Assembly (NCBI GenBank): GCA_009801015.1
Contig: VHZZ01000003.1
Coordinates: 1,078,203-1,127,561 of the forward strand
Direction: 5' to 3'
DNA from: Silene noctiflora
Taxonomy: Eukaryota; Streptophyta; Magnoliopsida; Caryophyllales; Caryophyllaceae
Length of the DNA stretch: 49,359 nucleotides
Both the position numbers and the translations under genes were made by a program. The notes under the pieces are model-generated. The model searched no databases. It worked only from the letters and a program-made list of their open reading frames with translations, and was not told the DNA's origin. This document shows, piece by piece, positions 46,050 to 49,359 of this stretch (positions within the stretch are counted from its first letter, which is position 1; the number at the start of each line of letters is the position of its first letter).

Positions 46050-47360
46050 TTTTTTTTTTGAGGGGAAAAGCCAAAGGCTTAATTCACTAACGATAAATCA
46101 AACAGAACAACATTGTTCGGAATCGGAGGTAGCGCATCCGACCACTCAATTCTACAAGGACCATAAGCATGCACATAAGCTAAAGCATGAGCTACGGAAT
46201 TGTTTAATTACAAGTATACGACCACATAATAGAGCTAAACGAAGGGCATAACGATAAAATCTCATCCAGGACCAAACTCAGTATACTCCGATCCTGTTTC
46301 CGCTGCTTCAGCGCATCAATGACTTGCAAACAGTCACTTTCTACGGCAATCTGAGTATGCCCTTTTAGAAGAGCAGCCTTGACTCCTTCCAGCACTGCGA
46401 CCGCTTCAGCAATATGAGGTTCCCAGTTCCCACACATGCTCCTGCGAGATAGACAACCCCCATAGCACCCGTCCACCTTCATCTCGACACACTACCCCAA
46501 TACCCACTCCTATTTCTTCCTTCGACCCAGCATCAACATTAACTTTCACAAACCCATGCGGTGCACCACGCCATCCTTCTACCTCCCCCTGCCCCTCCAC
46601 AAGTCTGTCCTTACCCTGATGTCATATGCCAAGCCTCGAAGCCTCACACCCCATCATCTCTTCCATGACATCTCGGCACCTTTGGGTCACCCGGCTTGGG
46701 TTAACTTCCCTACCCTCGAAGACAACCTTATTACGGTGTTCCCAAACAGCCCAGCACCCTACCATAAACTTCGCATGTTCCGTCGCACTCAGCACCCTCC
46801 ACTTCGCCTCCACCCAGTCCCTCATTCTCCCTCCAACATCACCCTCCTCCACCTCGAACCCGAGTTCCTCCCACACCCTCTGCGCCACCCAACAATTATA
46901 AAAAACATGAAGACTCGACTCAATACAAGAAAGACAAAAAGGACAAGTCGAAGGCTCACCTCGTACTCAAATAGCAATGTTTTCGCCTGTGGGTAATGCT
47001 TCACTGCATAGTTGCCAGAAGAACAACTTTACTCGGGGCCAAACCGGAACTTTCCAGAGACGATTCCACAACCAGTTTACTCGTTCCCAGTCCGACATGT
47101 CACCACCATCCATAGATCTAGTATCCTCAGCTATAAGACGGTACGCCGACTTAACCGAATAGTGACCATCTCTCTCAGCCTCCCAATACCACTCATCCCG
47201 CGGCTTATGCTCACTTAATCGAATTCTCTCAATTCTTGCCCTTTCAAAGGGTAAGAAAAGCTCAGCCAGCTTCGTGTGGTTCCAGGCTTCCAGCCCCCAT
47301 CCTCTGAACTCAATAAATCCGCAACCCTAATGTTATCACTTCCAGGCACACACGAATTTT
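46050..47360 (-). mobile_element. 5'-truncated LINE: zf-RVT and RNase H remnant
   Basis: Read on the minus strand, the segments match the C-terminal part of plant non-LTR retroelement polyproteins. Post-RT linker: SDNIRVADLLSSEDGGWK, frameshift, then RIRLSEHKPRDEWYWE and YSVKSAYRLI. Zinc-binding RT domain: WPRVKLFFWQLCSEALPT, CPFCLSCIESSLHVFYNC, and CWAVWEHRNKVVF. RNase H: GFVKVNVDAGSK, GIGVVCRDEGGRVLWGLSI, AEAVAVLEGVKAALLKG, VESDCLQVIDAL, and finally NNSVAHALAYVHAYG. Several frameshifts and stops separate them, for example near 46220, 46420, 46610, 46940 and 47315. A T run at about 46050-46061 on the plus strand is the element's poly(A) tail. The reverse transcriptase core is absent, so the copy is dead. 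Confidence 0.88.
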
Positions 47361-47977
47361 ACTTTATACTTACTTTATTATACTACTTCCATTTTACTTT
47401 TACTTTCTTTTAAATATTATTTTTTCAAATTAATTTGTTCTTTTTAAATTCGGTATAGTTAATATGTGGATTACCACTATTAACCTTAGTATTTAAGTAT
47501 TTAACACTTACCTATTAAAATAAGTTACCTGAAATAAAATGCTACCTAAAGTAGCATTTAAGATTTCAGATACCTGATTAAATTTGATTTTCCTTTTTTG
47601 GCCCTTAAATCTATACTACTAAATAATTATCATATTCTTTTACGTAATTTCATCAAAATCAGTTACCTTTTCAGCTAGTTTGCCAAACATTTTTTATATA
47701 ATCAGCTACCTTATCAGTTAGCTTTTCAGTTTTCAGCTACCTTTTCAGGTTTCAGCTACATTTTCAGTTAGTTTTGCCCAATAAAACCTGAGTCATAACA
47801 TAGAACGGGTAAGACACGCGCGACTTATTCCTATTCCTTCCCCCTTAAATTACGCGCCATATGACGTAGACGATGGACATCTCCAACTTCCACCAAAACT
47901 CTTTTCCTATATTTACCAACCGTAGGATTATAAATCAGAAATCAAATCTCAGCCGTCCATTCACCTCTTATACACCA

Positions 47978-47985
47978 TATAAATA
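47978..47985 (+). promoter_or_regulatory. TATA box of a gene leaving the window
   Basis: TATAAATA about 25-35 bases upstream of a C/T-rich leader starting near 48010. It is followed by splice-like sites consistent with a multi-exon 5'UTR. Confidence 0.5.
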
Positions 47986-48009
47986 CTTCCATCTTTCCCT
48001 TTAAATTTT

Positions 48010-49359
48010 TTCCATTCATTCATGGATTCTAGATTCCTCCGTCCAAAAAAAATATCTTGTCCTTCTTGCCTCTCTTCCTCCTAATCAATCATCCTCTTCC
48101 GATTTTTTATATTTCATTAAAATATATTTCAATTCTTCATTAAATATTTTTCAATTCTTCATTAAAATAATTTTCGTAAACTTTTGATTATAATACTTTT
48201 TTAGCTTTCTATGTTTGACCAAATTATTTCGCCAACTTTTGATTAAAATACTTTTCACGTAGATTATCGATTTCCGATTTTCTTTGTAATCTTATAGAAA
48301 TTTGTGATTTGTTACTGTTTCACTGTTGTTTGGTGTTTGATTTTGATTGCAGTTGATCGAGATTAGTAGAAGATTTGATTGATCGTTCGATTGATATACG
48401 AGATTGTTTCTGTATGCAAGTAAGTTCTTGAATCGTTAATACTCCGTATATATTTTCATGATTTTCGAATTAATAAAGTAATTAAGTAATTTGATTTACG
48501 TTTGCTTTGTTTGATAGATCTGATCATGAATAATTTTCTTTGATTTTTCTTTTTTTTGATCTGATTATATGTTTAATTGCCGATAATTTATGATTTTTGT
48601 TTCTAAATTATTCCTCTAAATCCTTGTTAAAGTTTATTGATTGCGAGATTTTCTTTCCTTGATTTATCTCATTAGTTACTGATCTCGAAGTTGACTCTTA
48701 AAACTAATTATGTGTTTGATTTACACATTGAATTTCCGATCTATAAAGAATCGTTGTTTTTTCCGTCATCATTCGATGATTGAGAATTTGTACGTATGGA
48801 CGTTTGTAGACTGAATTGACCTATGATATAACGAATTGATGTATGGCTCTCTTTAAATTGATGGCGTAGAATGAAATTTTCGTTCTTTATGGTATTAACT
48901 GTCCTTTTGTTCATGTTTGGTCCCATGAAATTGTGGATTATTGCTGTTTGAAGATTTGCCAAATATGATGTTTAAACTAATATATTCGTTACGGTATCAG
49001 GCATTCATATTGGTATGGTGTTACCCAAGGAAGCTTGACCCAATGATGTCTTGTTGCTCCATGGAGCCATGCTGCCATGGATTATTATATGAAGACCGAG
49101 GGATACAGACTTTGCTCTGCGAATCGCATGGTGGGTCAAATATATACTGTTATTAGTAACCAATATAAATTTTGATATAGTTGTCTCCGTTGAAGTAGAC
49201 ATTGGGAGGATATGCTCCGTTTTTTAGATGTACAGGGCCATTGGGGTATGGGATGGTATATTGGTATATTGTCTTTTGGGGTTTGTCTTTGGTTTCGTCA
49301 GTCGGCCTTTGCCATGATGGGTGCGCTCGCATGGCAGGTCACCATATTAATAAAAAGGT
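48010..49359 (+). other. Spliced 5' leader of a truncated gene, product unknown
   Basis: A CT-rich first exon (from about 48010) is followed by an acceptor TTTTGATTGCAG ending at 48352. A 67-base exon ends in a strong donor (ATGCAA|GTAAGT, 48420), and an acceptor TACGGTATCAG ends at 49000. The exon from 49001 carries a short ORF (49043-49156) and then non-coding sequence to the window end. Long spliced leaders of this kind precede tightly regulated or highly expressed plant genes. The main coding region lies beyond 49359, so no identity is offered. Confidence 0.4.
49043..49156 (+). CDS. Candidate Cys-rich upstream ORF (37 codons)
   Basis: Opens with two consecutive ATGs in the first exon after the leader intron and ends with TAG. 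The peptide has paired cysteines early (SCCSMEPCCHG, residues 3-13) and further Cys at 26 and 36; the middle reads LLYEDRGIQTLLCESHGGS. It is the first ATG-initiated ORF after the 49000 acceptor. It could be a regulatory uORF or chance. I do not recognise a known conserved-peptide uORF class. Confidence 0.3.
   Translation: MMSCCSMEPCCHGLLYEDRGIQTLLCESHGGSNIYCY

Noticed and set aside
49025..49140. miRNA precursor between TTGACCCA (49036) and TGGGTCAA (49133)
   Set aside because: Only about 8 paired bases and a loop near 90 bases, too weak for a miRNA hairpin.

Overview
The window is nuclear DNA of a flowering plant. Evidence: GT-AG introns, intron-rich genes of plant-specific families (class II formin, plant nucleobase-ascorbate transporter, TRM/LONGIFOLIA-like protein, F-box/F-box-associated proteins), plant Stowaway MITEs, hAT-type MITEs, tRNA-derived SINEs and a LINE remnant. 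The recurrent ACTCCGTA-type strings (near 7888, 19195, 19493, 43452, 45938, 48443) resemble those I know from Caryophyllales (spinach/beet/quinoa/campion relatives). That placement is inference only.

Layout. 1-2172: SINE and MITE pieces, no gene. 2173-3597 (-): LAT/PUT-type polyamine or amino acid transporter with an intronless coding region. 3598-8370: AT-rich intergenic DNA. 8371-18363 (+): a 17-exon class II formin (PTEN-like domain, long polyproline FH1, FH2), broken by a 265-N gap in FH1. 20838-23603 (+): SURP + CID protein resembling the spliceosome-associated CHERP family, with a probable 5'UTR intron. 23604-27412: repeat-rich, including foldback MITEs and a hAT MITE with a perfect 8-bp target-site duplication. 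27413-31381 (+): nucleobase-ascorbate transporter, broken by a 908-N gap and with a SINE lying against the start of exon 2. 31556-31771 (-): small His-rich ORF with a poly(A) signal. 32128-33243 and 34702-35814 (-): two tandem intronless F-box paralogues, separated by an 86-bp tandem array and a second copy of the hAT MITE. 37710-39224 (+): dUTPase with an E2F-like site just upstream. 40080-44831 (-): TRM/DUF4378 protein in four exons, the first found by hand 1.4 kb upstream of the long ORF. 46050-47360 (-): decayed 3' end of a LINE (zf-RVT + RNase H). 47978-49359 (+): promoter and spliced 5' leader of a gene that runs off the window, with a Cys-rich 37-codon upstream ORF.

The genes are unrelated housekeeping, cytoskeletal, transport and regulatory genes, as usual in a plant genome; there is no operon or gene-cluster logic. 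I found no convincing novel multi-gene system. The interest lies in local structures: the SINE against a transporter exon, two near-perfect hairpins in one intron, the promoter tandem array, the candidate uORF, and two MITEs whose TSDs identify the superfamily. Single ambiguous bases lie at 6133, 6892, 6947, 25806, 26011, 28391 and 29153.
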